Assembly (NCBI GenBank): GCA_001692895.1
Contig: KV748225.1
Coordinates: forward strand, 620,001-684,000
DNA length: 64,000 nt
DNA from: Cenococcum geophilum 1.58
Taxonomy: Eukaryota; Ascomycota; Dothideomycetes; Gloniales; Gloniaceae
Direction of reading: 5' to 3'
Every line of letters starts with the position of its first letter. The stretch's first letter is position 1. The notes beneath the pieces are model-generated. The model had not been told where the DNA came from. It saw nothing but the letters and a program-made list of their open reading frames with translations, and searched no databases. Made by a program: the position numbers and the translations under genes. Positions 11,901 through 24,289 of this stretch are shown piece by piece.

Positions 11901-14689
11901 AGTATATTTTATGTCGGCAGCACGTATATCCCACCGAAATATTCCCAGCAAGATGATGTAAAAATATTCCCATCTTTATGAGATATCAACGGAAAAGAAT
12001 TGTTTTTCTGTTGCATTCACCCAATAAAGCACTCCCAGTCATATTTATATATATCGATTCCGCTTCAGTATGAATATAATATTTTGATCTTCGATCCATA
12101 ATAGAATATTATGAATATATATGCCACCGGATAAATACAATATTTGCACGCATTATTATTCTAAATTATATCAACGCTTTTTTTCGGCCATCTCCTGTTG
12201 GATCGGATTTGCCTTTCTAGATTCCGATCGGAATACTTATGCATTTGGTCTTCGTCTGCGATTGCAAATTTAAAATAGAGTTGTCCATAATTATTCCTTA
12301 TTTGTTCATATTTATTCATTATACATATCTCGTCTTTATTTTCCACCAATCGCCATATCGAAGACGGTTCATATGAAGGTCTTATGAAATATTCTTATAA
12401 TCGGATCATTAATAACTCCTTACAGCATTATTAATCTTGCGAATGATATCCATATCAGTTCCATTCCATCGCTTTAGCAGATTATCTATTCTGCCTCATT
12501 CATCTTTGGCGTATTTAACTTACGAATATGATTCCGAACATTTGTCATTTGGAATGATCGATGGATTATGATCGATATCATTTACTATCAGAGATCCCGG
12601 ATGTCTTCTTATAATGATATATCTGATATTCCCAGCATGAATAGATTTGGGAGGATGAATTTAAATGCAGATCATTGAATCATGAGTATTTATATATCAT
12701 ATATAGTCATCATCTCAATAATGATTATCTATATTAATTATATCCATATTTATATCCGTAATGATCCATTTCCTGCTTATTGAATATGATCATATAGATA
12801 TTTCCTACGATGGAATTACTTATTATCGGAATTATTGAATATTTCGTGATGGATAAAATTTTCCTCTTCTACATGAAATTATCTAGATTCTCGCATATAT
12901 CCTCATAGATTGCGATTATAAATTTCCGCGTCAATATGTAATTATTCACCTATTATCGCCTCTAATATTCATCGGGATATTCTCTGATATATTATCCTCA
13001 TAAGGAAATCGGATCTTCGTGCTATCATCCGTAGAATCATAATGATATGGATCGTAGGATGATTTTTGAGAGTTCAATCAGGGTTAATATAAGATTATTT
13101 GATTTTTATAGAATCAAGATACTGATGATCCAATAGTATCTGGATAGAATATGATATTACAATATCTCGGTTACGGATCATATATTATATTAGAAATTAT
13201 AATTGATAATAAATATATGCGATAATTATCATCTGAATATGCTATTCATATATTGAATGATTCATCATCGCTAGAATCTTTGATCAATCAGATGCTAATG
13301 ATATATTTTGTATATTTGATTATTGCTCCGTATCGAGTAAGACTGATTTCCCATTTTAGGATATCCATTACATCGAATGATTCTAGATAGAATTTAAAAT
13401 GCTGTATATTGTGGACATTACTCTGAGTCTATCGGATCGACATGACAAGAATAGGCAGCGAATATATTATAAGACTGAATAGCGAGGCGACATCTCCTGA
13501 TTCTTCTAAAATTGCATATGGATATCTTTATTTCCACATATTAATTAAATCTTCATCTGATTACCTTATTTCATAATCATGCATATACTATCCTTCTGGA
13601 ATGATATATTATCTCATACTGATCCCAGTGCTGACTATCCATAATATATGTCATGAAGAGATCGATATCCTATGGGCGAGATATTATTAAGATCCGACTA
13701 GCATATTTATACGATCCACTTACTTCAAATATCCTGATTTAGATCTAGGAGATTTATTCGACGAATCTAGATATATTCGATGCTCACTAATTCTTGTGAT
13801 TAATACTACTATATTCACGCATAATAGATAAGTCAAGTATAAGATAATGTATCGAATAATCAATATATCTTGAAGATCAGTTATGATATATCGTATAATT
13901 GATAAATATCGTCGATAAGAATATTTTATTCGATATCATAAGATATTGAGATATATCAATAGAAATGTATTGATATTTTCTCATGATGAATCCTATGATA
14001 TATTGCAGATCATATGAATAACTATTATTAGAGATGGATATCTATCTCATATGAATCATAGATCCAGATTTTCTGATCTATATGAATAATAATTGATCAG
14101 GAAAAATATTACAGAATTTATCTTCTTGATCTATAATGATCGGATCATTTAATGACAATTTCACATCATCCATTCATCACGAAGAGATTGATATATCGCA
14201 TTATAAGATAAATTATATTTTAAGATAGAATATATAGATAATTAATACGAAATCAATCTGGAATAATAAATTCGATATCGAATGATCATGCGAATTCGAT
14301 ATCTATCGAAAAAACTGATTAATGGAATATGATGAGAGATGATGATGATCATTTCCTAGAGTATATCTAGAATAATAAAGATCTATCGGATAATTTCTGG
14401 TGAGATAATAATCAGGAATCATAGATTTATCATTATTATCTCGACGGTTGATCTTTCTAGAGTTAACATTATTTAAGGATATCTTATAAATAAATAATAT
14501 TAGGATCATAGAAATTCGGGGTATAAATATATATAAATTTATTCGCGCGATTCCTAATATAAATCAGGTATATGATCTGAATCTAAATCCTGATATTTTT
14601 TAATAATATTTAATTTAGATATATTATAGGTTAGATAGATTATGAGATATAATAAATATATAATGATCATATTTATATATAAATATGCG
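8941..14689. other. compositionally foreign AT-rich block without recognisable genes
   Basis: This block is AT-rich but differs in texture from the rest of the window. GAT, ATC, CGAAT and ATAT words dominate, and CA and TG stay common, whereas neighbouring RIP-mutated DNA is rich in TA and CTA/TAG and poor in CA/TG. The left part (9.0-11.1 kb) reads A+C-rich on the top strand; the right part (12.4-14.6 kb) has more GAT. No frame matches a family I know. The longest open frame is 101 codons (10196-10501), overlapped by others, with nothing to support it. It could be a decayed satellite, an AT-rich chromosomal domain or a foreign or misjoined segment; the sequence alone does not decide. Confidence 0.6.
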
Positions 14690-15245
14690 GTATATCAAAT
14701 ATATTTCGAGATATATTCCGAGATGTGTTTCGAGGCGAGCTTCGAGATGAAATTATTTCGATGAGCTTCGAGACGAATTTCGAGACGAATTCGAGGAGTT
14801 TCGAGACGTGTTCCGAGACGAGCTTCGAGACGTGCTCGAGACGTGCTTCGAGACGTGCTCCGAGACGTGCTTCGAGACGTGCTCCGAGACGTGCTTCGAG
14901 ACGTGCTCCGAGACGTGCTTCGAGACGTGCTCCGGAGACGTGCCTTCGAGACGTGCTCCGAGACGTGCTTCGAGACGTGCTTCGAGACGTGCTTCGAGAC
15001 GTGCTTCGAGACGTGCTTCGAGACGTGCTTCGAGACGTGCTTCGAGACGTGCTTCGAGACGTCTTCGAGACGTGCCTTCGAGACGTGCTTCGAGACGTGC
15101 TTCGAGACGTGCTTCGAGACGTCTTCGAGACGTGCTTCGGATGCGCCTCGAGACGCATCCCGAGACGCATTCGGAGATGATTCGAGATGTATTCGAAATA
15201 ATTTCGAGACGCGCTCCGAGATGGATTTCGAATGGGGGAAGATAT
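14690..15245 (+). repeat. 12-bp satellite array (unit CTTCGAGACGTG)
   Basis: About 45 units of 12 bp run from about 14700. The centre (14820-15130) is nearly uniform, in part alternating CTTCGAGACGTG with CTCCGAGACGTG. Both edges decay gradually into the surrounding GAT-rich texture (for example CGAGATATATTC at the left). Because 12 is a multiple of 3, frames in several registers stay open and give artificial proteins of repeated RDVL, ETCF or SRRA; these are not genes. Confidence 0.95.
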
Positions 15246-15284
15246 TTCGTTTAGATATGGATGATCATCAGGATCAATAATAAA

Positions 15285-15380
15285 TTTCGACCGAGCAGCC
15301 AACCCATGAGACCGACGCCATCCTTCTCCAACACCCTTTCCACGCCGACGATGCTGAGTCCCCGCAGCCCCGCGCTGCTG
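15285..15380. other. GC-rich non-RIP sequence at the gap edge
   Basis: Texture changes abruptly near 15285 to GC-rich DNA without RIP signs. The plus strand in one frame reads SSQPMRPTPSFSNTLSTP, a Ser/Pro-rich pattern typical of disordered fungal proteins. It is too short to assign and stops at the N gap. It may be the edge of a real gene or a misjoined end. Confidence 0.4.
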
Positions 15381-15405
15381 NNNNNNNNNNNNNNNNNNNN
15401 NNNNN
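15381..15405. other. scaffold gap (25 N)
   Basis: Twenty-five consecutive N. Sequence on the two sides is unrelated: GC-rich DNA on the left, the interior of a copia LTR on the right. Confidence 0.99.
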
Positions 15406-17535
15406 GTATACAGACGAATGTAAGCGCAAATTTGCCCTTATAATACGGCAATTGCCGTCACGTATGCAACTTAGCCGTCACAGTATGCCCGTCGTGGCAT
15501 AGCGCGGTAAGAACCTTAAGTTCTTAACCCCACACCTATCTAATACAAAAGCTTTTCCATCACATGTAATCTACCGAAGAGTATTGTAATATTACCCTGT
15601 ATTTAACTAACAATAAGTCAACATAACAGCATGTTTACTATGATACACCTTAAACTACTAGTATTATATACATATATGTACTGATATAGCGAGTACTGAC
15701 CATACTTAATAATAGCCTAATAACTATAAGACACTAGAGCCAACTTCACAGAGATGTTAATATAGAGCCATAACACGGACTTAATTAGAATTACTGATAC
15801 CCTCGAGCGCTTAATACGAAAGACCCGGTTAATAATAATATATAAAATATACCACCTTATGGTATTTTGTTATAACAGGGGTAAGGGAGGTGGGGCAGAA
15901 TATAGTTTTCAGTCTATTGTGTGGTACTATAAAGTTACTAGTACCGGAAGCGATAATATTATAATGAGAGGTAGTATAATAAGGATCTAATTATGTTTAT
16001 TTTTAGTCTTAGAGTCGAAAGTACCATAATATAGATTAGGCAGTTATGTCTTAGAGTTAAAATTAAATATAGTACTAGCTATAGGGATAAATAATGCGCG
16101 CTATCAGAAGTTGCTACTTCCTATTGTCATATATTTTTATGTAGCTAACTTAACTATTATCTGGCTATACTAAATTCTCTACGGAGTGTTCTTTGTATGG
16201 ATTATCCACTAGGACAAGAGTAAAAGAGCAGTCGGATACCTAAAAAGCATCTAGCTAGGTAATGTTTATGTAGCGAGCGGCCTTGGAGAGATTAAGTACG
16301 TCATTAGCTACTGGTATAACTATAATAGATCTTTTATATGTAGACTTATAGATTCAGTCCCTATGAAGACGTAAGGAAGGTTAGTAAGGAGCCTAGGGCA
16401 CTGTATGAGGAAGATACGTAGGGATCCTAACGAAGATGAATGTGTCTATATGGTATGAAGATAAGGCCTCCTTGTAAGATAAGGGAGTGGTTGTCTACAC
16501 TAAAGAGCCTCTTTAATAGCTGCCATTAAGCGGTTAGCGATAAGGGGTTATGATAAAATTGGTTAGGTTTAATGATATCTCTAGCTTTAATTATGCGAGC
16601 TAGAATGCTTATGGTGGGAGAATCTGGCTGATCCTACGAGCTGAGGGTGGATTGGCTAGCGCACATTAGGATAGCTCGTTGGGAGCTAGGAGGCACTGTG
16701 AGATCTAGGCATCTTGTGCGAGGTGGGGAGTATGTGATGGCGAACATGGGATAAGGGTTTGTTGCGTACTATGTTGATGCTACACTTGGGCAGGCGGGTA
16801 GTATAATTGGAGAGCTGGCTGAGTTCATCACCGAGTACTGATGGTGGATTGGTGCGAGCCTAAAGGAAGGCCTGAGTGCCAGAGCAGGGGTAGTGCTGCT
16901 AGGGTATGCTATAGAGAGCAAGTTACCACTGCGAGTGGGTACGTAATCGGCGTTATGTTACTGTGCGAGCGGGTGAAGATATGTTCTGACGCTATGTGTG
17001 ATTCATGCGGCTGGGTCAAATTTATACCGGAGCCTAGAGGAGAAATCTTGTCCCCGCAAGCAATAGTATTACTTATTAGGTAAGGAGCTAGCTGAGAGTG
17101 GATTGTGCGTCGCACAGGAGATGAATATTTGATGCGAGCTTTAGGGTATCGTACGAGCTAGGTAATCGTGCGAGCTAGGCAATTTTGACTTCTTCGTTCT
17201 TCCAGCTTTAAGACCTTCTTAAGAACAAATTGTGCCTTACTCTTCCAGCAGGGCGTATCCGACGTAGCCCGTTTTAGCGGCAGACCTTCGTTAGAAGGTC
17301 TGGGTACAACCGTTCGTTTTTGTTAGTCCCGGCGGGGTATTTAGGCCTATATTAAGTGTGCTTATCACCTTAACTATGTGGATCGTCAAAGGCGTATCTG
17401 CGTAACTGTCCATAGCTCCACGCGCAGCATAACGGCCCTTCCTAATGGCTAGTGAGGCGTATTACCGTATATAATTAAACCAGGTCTTTATTATGGGCGC
17501 GAAGAAGACTGACTATGGCCTCGATTTAGCCCGAG
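15406..17535 (+). repeat. indel-ridden second copy of 7.33-8.93 kb
   Basis: The copy starts inside a copia LTR (matches from about 7340 onward) and continues through the flank, the 17-bp minisatellite (about 16590-17190), the hairpin end (AGACCTTC and AGAAGGTCTGG, 17210-17312) and TACAACCGTTCG. Unlike other repeats in the window, which differ by transitions only, this copy has frequent one- to several-base insertions and deletions, and it is longer than the original. That pattern fits unpolished long-read sequence at a contig end. A real segmental duplication is possible but less likely. Open frames here, such as 16841-17083, are chance products. Confidence 0.8.
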
Positions 17536-17935
17536 ATCATCAGACTCGATTCTCGGCGTCGTTTCGCGGCCCTCCGCCCCGTGAGTCGACAGCATATCTC
17601 GCGACGCGAGTTCTTCTCTACGCACCGTTCTTTCCACCGTTCTAGCAGACAGAGCTTATTCCGAGGCGGCGCTAATATCCATGACTGAGGCTACAGGCTT
17701 AAATAATAACTACAAGTACTACTAGTAGAGGATAAAGAGCTTTAGTTGCTTTATAGATAGTGCAGGGTAATCTATACTGCAGAGATCAGGTAGCGACTCG
17801 CGCAGTAGTCGGCTGTCAGTATAACTAAAATGACGCTTTAATGTAGAGAGCAGTTTACAGTATATCTACGCGAGGCCTACGCAGTCAGCTCCGCGAGGCT
17901 ATGAGCTTCGTCTGACACGTTCTTATCTGCCAGGA
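17536..17935. other. GC-richer unassigned stretch
   Basis: Sequence unique within the window, with CG-rich words (TCGCGACGCGAG near 17600). It replaces the GAT/ATC block found after the other copy. No coding signal was recognised, and base-level errors are likely here too. Confidence 0.4.
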
Positions 17936-18895
17936 TGTAATCGTAGGCTATATTTACTTCAGTGCAGAGCTTCGTGCAGAGCTTCGTGCAGAGCTTCGTG
18001 CGAGCTTCTGCAGAGCTTCGTGCAGGAGCTCTGATGAGTGAGTCTTAACGTGTAGAGCTTTGCGCTGCAGTAGCTTCGTGCAGAGGGCTTAGATGGCATG
18101 ATAGCTATCGTGCAACTTTCGTAGCAAGAATGCTCTTCAAGGGGCAGAGCTTCTGCCTAGCTTCCGATAGTAGCTGCAGTTGTCATGACAGCGCTCTGTG
18201 CAAAACAGCTTCTGTACGTAGAAGCCTCTATCTGTGCAGAGTCTTGCGTTTAGCAGAGCTCCGCAGTCGACATGTGCATTACGTGGCAGAGCCACAGAGC
18301 TTCGCGAGAGGACTTAGTGGCAACGAGTTTGGTACGAGCATCAAGTCAGAACGCTTTAATTAAAGCCTTATGTAGACTTCGAGTAGATGCTTGAAGCAGT
18401 AGCCCTACGCAGAGCTCCGCGTAGGCCTTCGAGAGAAGAAGCTTATGCAGAAGCCTAATACAGAGCTCGTGCATATGAGCTTCGCGTAAAGAATACATAC
18501 AAGAGCCTGTATGCAGAAGCTACGTGCACGAGCTTAATAGCAGAGGCTCGTGCAGACCTTCGGGCAGAGCGTAAGTGCAGGAAATAAATGGCAGAAATTC
18601 ATGCAGTAGCATCGTTGAAGGAACCTCGGTACAGAGCTACTATCGCAAAACCTCGTGCAGAGCTTAAATACATGAGCCTCGTACCAGAGGACTTCGTGCA
18701 GAGCATCATACAGAGATTCATCCAAAGAGGCCTAATCGCAGAGCTACGTGCAAGAGCTACGTTACAGACCTCCGAGCAGAGCCTTGTGCAGAGCCCTGAG
18801 GAGCTTAAGCAAGACACTGAAGCCAGAGATTCGAGTAGAGCTTTAAGTAGAGCATATGAGCGGAGCTTTGTGTACAGCCTTTATACTAGAGCACT
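17936..18895 (+). repeat. decayed 12-bp minisatellite (unit GCAGAGCTTCGT)
   Basis: GCAGAGCTTCGT is repeated cleanly around 17965-18030 and then with many indels and substitutions to about 18890 (CAGAGCTTCGTG, CAGAGCCTTGTG, TAGAGCTTTAAG). It belongs to the same 12-bp family as the arrays at 32.5-33.3 and 56.2-57.1 kb. Frames of 63-104 codons in this interval (for example 18588-18902) are products of the repeat. Confidence 0.8.
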
Positions 18896-18899
18896 ATAT

Positions 18900-19680
18900 T
18901 AATAGCTATAGGCGTATAATATATATTCATAAACTAAGTATTAATTATAAATGTATAGAAATAAATATATAGAAATGATTAATATATTAATTGAGAATAT
19001 ATTACGAAGGCTTAATACAGACTATATACGGCCTTCCTAGATCTAGGACTATGGACCTAGCTAGTAAGGTTATAATACAAAAGCTACTCTTAGCGCTATT
19101 AGCTACAGCTTAGCAAATTCGTCTTATAACTATATAGAACTATAGGTGGTTTCATAAGAAGAATATTACGCGATATACAAGAATAGAAAGTAGTATTCTT
19201 AAATAGTAGACGTATATATTAAGATAGACTGGACTAAATATAGAGAAGAGTTAAAAATAACGGGCTACTTAGTAAAAGCAAAATCATAGCTAAATACGAA
19301 AACGTATGTAGGTATAGGGTATTTGGAGGGCCCCTTCAAAAACGGCAAAGCCTAAGTATACTGTTATCTAGCTAGGAAGGCCCTCAGCTCCACTATACCA
19401 TATATAAGTAGTAACTAGAAAAGAAAGAAAAGAACAACTATTAAAAGGCTTTACGTAGGTAGACGACTACTAGACGCATGTTACTGAGTAGAGATCCACT
19501 ACACTGTATTACAAAAATAGGTAGACAATAGTATCAATAAACGAGACGCGGATATATAAAAGGAGACGTAGTAAAATGAAAAGACGCAAGCCTAGTATAC
19601 CTGAATACCCGTGTTTAAACATACGTACAAGACTAACATACCTTCCCCTCCTGATATTAGAATAAGAACCTAATAAAGGT
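18900..19680 (+). mobile_element. Tad1-like LINE fragment, post-RT region
   Basis: Around 19090-19230 the plus strand reads like the segment that follows the reverse transcriptase in Tad1-type LINEs: a run of Leu/Ala, then YRTIGGFIRR, then VVFLNSRRIY. Similar segments occur at 30950-31150 on this strand and at 21390-21620 on the other. It carries RIP stops and lacks an RT core, so it is a truncated relic. The tail at about 19440-19600 (AGACG, AAAGGAG) resembles the tails at 23.6 and 31.4 kb. Confidence 0.55.
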
Positions 19681-20990
19681 AAAAACGTTATATTCTGCCT
19701 TCCTAATAGCGATAGATAGGTAATGATAGATCTTTAAAGCGCTCAATATCTTAGGCGATAGGCAGTATAGCTATAATAATGAGCCATAGGGAATATAATA
19801 GAGCTTCAAACTAAATAAACTAAACATTAAACCCACACCTTTATAGAGCAAAGCCTATGTTATATAACATAGCTTATAATATACTAACTACATTGTTCTA
19901 TAAGCTACTCTAAACTTAGAAAGTACACTAGCCTATTTAATCACAGATATAGCTGTGAAATAATGCTTACATAATTATATATTAAAGCTATTATACTACT
20001 ACTACCATATAAGAAGAGCGCAAGTAAGTAAGAAAGAGTTATGAGAACTGCAGATAAGAGCTAAGGAGTTTTGTGTTTCAGTAATAGTTCAAAATACAGT
20101 ATACATGAATCTAATAAGGCAGGACAAGCTCAACAGGTATCTATAAGCAAGCCTTTCTTAACATACAGGAGAGCTAACTAAATATGTAGACCCTCGCAGC
20201 CTAGCTACTAGAGGAGTACGCTTACTTAATAAGCGTACTAGGAGTATGCTATAACTACTACCCTACTATATACACCCCGAACATCGACTAATATACCTAT
20301 AAAAAATATAGGTGAGTATAAGGTAGACCTTTTAGAAAGAATATAGGAAAGCGGATATAAAAACTGCTACTCATTTACTAACGCCCCAAAACTAATATAT
20401 CACTGTATAATCTTTAGGGTCTAACGTCCTTAATATAAAGCTAAATTATTAGGTATTATTATTGAGGAAGATCACGACGAGGAGGGAGCGATAGTAGAAT
20501 AGATAATACACTAGTAAATGTAAAAGATCTGACTAGCATACTAACCCGTAGCAGCATACGGTAGGGATATTATGTCTTTAAAGGGCTGAGAGAAATGGGA
20601 GTACCCTTTAGTATACCTCCTATTAGATTCTAATACGTACGTATTTAAGAACCTGAATTAAAGAACGTCCTTAGGCGTTAGTAAGCCTAATCGCTTATTT
20701 ACATACCTATAGGCCTCTACTTATAGAGAGATACGAAAGGATAAGTCAATATTTGGTTTATATCGCCCGATGACAAGTAATAACTAAGCAAAGTACGCCT
20801 GACCCTGAAGCGCCCGGTAACTGGTAGGAATAGTCAGAAAATACTACGGCGACATAAACTAATAAGAGATAGACCAACCCGTATATATGATTAAGGTAAG
20901 CGTAGATTTAAAAATATTAGATGCCTTACTAGCTATAGGAATTTAGGCCGTACAAACCTCTATTTATAGTAGAAAGAGGCAAGCTCATAG
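19681..20990. other. RIP-mutated unassigned DNA
   Basis: AT-rich with TA excess and scarce CA/TG. I found no protein motif in any frame long enough to name. It lies between two LINE fragments and is probably an older transposon relic. Confidence 0.4.
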
Positions 20991-21690
20991 ATTTTACCTT
21001 TTATTAGTATCTAGACTTATAGGTGTTCTTTATAGCTGCGTCTGTATGATATTTTCGCTACGCCTCCGTTACTATCTCAACTGCTATTTAAGACATCGTA
21101 TCGCCTATGAATTATAATTAGTGTAGTAGATTCCTATCTATATTAGTAAACCTTTTATCCTCCTATTACTATTATAGCGCTCTAATAGTATATGCGTTAG
21201 GTCTCCGCCTAGTAAGCTAATAGTTTTCTATATTCCTTTTCTCTCTTTACTATTATAGGTAGTAGGCTTCTAGCTAGTATATTTAGGCCTATTACTCTTT
21301 AAGGAGCTATCGCTTCTTATATATAATATCTTATTCCTTATATTATTTTAGTATTTAGTATATATTCTTCTCTACTAGGTAGCCTTATACTATAACTACT
21401 CTCCTATATAGTAGTTAAGTTACTATATAAGTCTAGTAGTAGAACTACTACTTCGCGTTTTAATATAGCGCCGTAGTATTCTTCTATAGGCCCTAATAGT
21501 TCTATATAGGGCACTAGTTTTATAGCTATAGCTAGTAGCGCTAGTAAGCTTTTTACTAGTACTTACCAGCCTAGTCCTAAGCCTAGATTTAGGAGCCGTA
21601 TAGCATTATTAGCCTTAATACTAACTATATATAGTAGGCGTATATATTTAAAAGAGGGTCCTTATATTAAGGTAGTTATTTATTATATAA
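20990..21690 (-). mobile_element. Tad1-like LINE fragment, minus strand
   Basis: The reverse complement of 21390-21620 matches the plus-strand LINE segment at 30940-31180 closely. The minus strand reads AIRLLNLGLGLG, then PYIELLGPIEEYYGAILKRE and LLLDLYSNLTTI, the post-RT segment. It is inverted relative to the LINE that follows at 22.3 kb. No RT core is present. Confidence 0.65.
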
Positions 21691-22340
21691 CTGCTGAGGT
21701 GCCGCTCCTCCCTTAAAGGTGGTCTATATAATATACTTAGTTCTGGTTTAACCTAGGGTCTACCTGGACCCCTAGGACCTTGAGGGTAAGGCTTCTGGTT
21801 TTACTTTATAGCCCTTAGATATTTACTATTGAGGCTCAGGTTGCTACTTACCCTTCTTTTCCTTACTAGGGTAGATAAGCTAGTATTATCTTAGACTATA
21901 TACCTGTACGGATAAGCTTAATGTTGCTATATACTACGCGTAACAAACCTGCTAAAGATATCGTTACTAAGAATTTAACTAAAAAAGTATACCTAGGAAG
22001 TTACCTAATAGGCTAAGAGCTATACCTTAGGTTCTACTAGAGAATATCTAAAGGATTATAAGGTAACTACTTAAAAGAATACTACCTAAAGGCCTAGCTA
22101 GAAAATATGCCTACCGTAAATAGTTACTAGAAACGGCCTAACTACTTATAGGCGTAAAAAGGGTAAGGTAATAGTATAGCGTAATAAATAAAGCACTACT
22201 ACTAATAGAGCCATAAGGCCCCGCTAAAGAATAGGCCCTAAGAATGAAATATGAAAGGAGGGTAGAAATCAGCTAGCGCTAATTTCTAAAGAAATTACCT
22301 TAAACCCTACTAAACTATATAATAAGGGACTCTAGTATAT
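21691..22340 (+). other. RIP-mutated DNA upstream of the LINE RT
   Basis: This part is probably the endonuclease-to-RT linker of the following LINE, because a frame running into it continues from about 21900 (for example LENMPTVNSYQKRPNY). No endonuclease catalytic motif was recognised. Confidence 0.35.
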
Positions 22341-23634
22341 ATTAAAATTAAAGTAAAAATAGGCGAGCTGCTAAAGAGACGCTAGGGGCTTTTACCTATT
22401 TATACTTTACTAGATAGAATAGGACTAGTATATAAATAATAATAAGGAAAATATTAAAATATTATAGAGGTTCTTTTTAGGCGCGGGGGCCTAAACAGAC
22501 TATAGAAATATTAGTAGCTAATTTCTACCCTTACCTATTAATATAAGTTATATAATATTAGTAAAAGAAATAAAGGACACTATATAAAAGCTCCCTACTA
22601 GTAAAGCGTTAAGGCTTAAATAAGGCAAATTAAAGCTATAGTAAAAGGGTAGTAATACTATTCGCTAACGTCGTAACTACCTACCTTTAGAGAGGCAAAC
22701 TACCTAAATACTTTAAAGTATAATATAGCTCGTCTTATAAAAGGTATAAAAAAAGACTACTCTATTTTAGAAAACTACTAACCCTAAAAAGGCTCTTAAA
22801 AAAGATAGTTATAAAACGTTATATAAGAAGCGGCAGAAGTATAAAAGCTACTACCGTAGATATAAATAGGCTTAAGAAAGAAAGATTAACCCTTTAGCCC
22901 TCTTCCTAATTACCTTTAGTATCTAAGCGTATAGTAAGCTTACCTAAGGATATTTAATATCTATACTAAGCCTAGACCTAAGCGGAATATTTAATAATAT
23001 ATTATATAAGAGACTTCTATAAATCCTAAGAAATAAAGGCCTACTAAACTAGATAATTAAGTTTATCTAAGCCTTTTTAATAGGGTGTACTATAAAAATT
23101 AATAATAAGGGCTATAAAAGCGAATTAATACTAATACCTATAGGTATTATATAGGGATTACCCCTATTTCTAATTCTAATCCTTTTCTTTATATCTAAAC
23201 TACTGGAGATATATAATAATAGCTAGAATAATAGCTATATAGAATTATAGGGGCCTATAAAAGGACACTATATACCATAATAGAACGTAAAGTAGTAGTA
23301 CTGCTACTAGACGTATATATAGAAGCAACTGCTATATAGAGGGCATCTATAGTNTAAGGCCACCTAGTANAGAAGNAGATATACTANATANTAGAGCGTA
23401 TATAAGNAGCAAGGGCCCTATAAANANGNATTACGCCTAAGCTTATAAGTTAAAAAGCCCTCTATTTATAAGTGGTAGAGAAAGAATAGGAAATATAAGA
23501 GCTACTATAATACTTAGTGCCACGCTAGTAGAGCATTATAATAATAATAGAGGATATAGGGCCACTAGTATAAGTGGAGATCTACTATATACATCACAAG
23601 ATAAGTAGATATTAAATAGAAATGATGCTAAAAG
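22340..23634 (+). mobile_element. Tad1-like LINE A, RT domain (left part, interrupted by copia 2)
   Basis: The plus strand reads a LINE reverse transcriptase with RIP stops: IISVKEIKDTI and KALRPK near 22540-22610, KDYSILENY near 22760, then the palm region NILYKRLL, RNKGLLN, INNKGYKSELI and IPIGII.GLPLFLILILFF (expected GIPQGSPLSPIL) at about 23000-23200. The post-RT segment with YIELQGPIKGHY follows from about 23235, containing scattered N. The family copies itself into the genome by target-primed reverse transcription. The element is split at 23634 by copia 2, and its tail resumes at 29806. Confidence 0.8.
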
Positions 23635-23842
23635 TGTTAGTCACATAGGGTGACTCACTAATAACAACTACTCGAGTAGGGTTATAGTGATATTAGTTAA
23701 TAAAGCTTATTAATTGGAATAAGGAAGGGCGAGGAACATAAGGCTCTTCGCCACGCTAGTGCCGCGGCGACACGTAATAGCAACTTGCCATTACGTGACA
23801 GCAGTTTACCGTACGTAACGGCAACTTACCTTATTCCCGACA
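23635..23842 (-). repeat. 3' LTR of copia element 2
   Basis: On the plus strand it runs TGTTAGTCAC...CCCGACA, 208 bp. The adjacent interior (23843-23860) is the complement of AAAGAAGAGTTGCTAG, the same purine tract as in element 1. Confidence 0.95.
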
Positions 23843-24289
23843 CTAGCAACTCTTCTTTTATAGTTGCCATCTATAGACAAATACTGCTTAACTATTATAA
23901 TAAATATAAATCCTTCTTACTTACTATTGCCATTATAATATAAGTCTCGCTGTCCTAAAATTTGCCTCTTAGCACGTAGCTCTCTTGCTTAGGAGTTATA
24001 GGTAGGTATCTTATTTAGAGGGCCGCTAAGGCGCTAGTAGTAAGCAAGCTAATAGCGATTTTTTATCCTGGGGATGGAAAATCCTAATTAGCTAGGTTAA
24101 GTTAGGGTCTACAGAATTCCCCCTTCTAAAAAGTCTTGGCAAGATAATCTGACTAATTAGATAACTTTAACCGCTAGTTAAAGTTCTTAAATATCTTAAG
24201 ACTTTACGTAACTAAGAAATTTCTAGGGACTCCCTTTTAACCTAACCTTTAACTTATATATATAGAGTATTTATATTAATAAACGTCTC

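Noticed and set aside
8941..14689. Mitochondrial insertion
   Set aside because: No mitochondrial gene motif seen in any frame, and no long open frames under the standard code. A search could still test this.
14673..15302. Open frames of 145-209 codons encoding repeated SRST, RDVL, ETCF or SRRA
   Set aside because: A 12-bp tandem repeat keeps several frames open on both strands. Protein periodicity of four residues is a by-product, and no non-repeat domain is present.
16841..17115. Overlapping 80- and 68-codon frames in the post-gap region
   Set aside because: They lie in an error-rich copy of the 17-bp minisatellite and its flank; the cleaner copy at 8.3-8.7 kb has no such frame.
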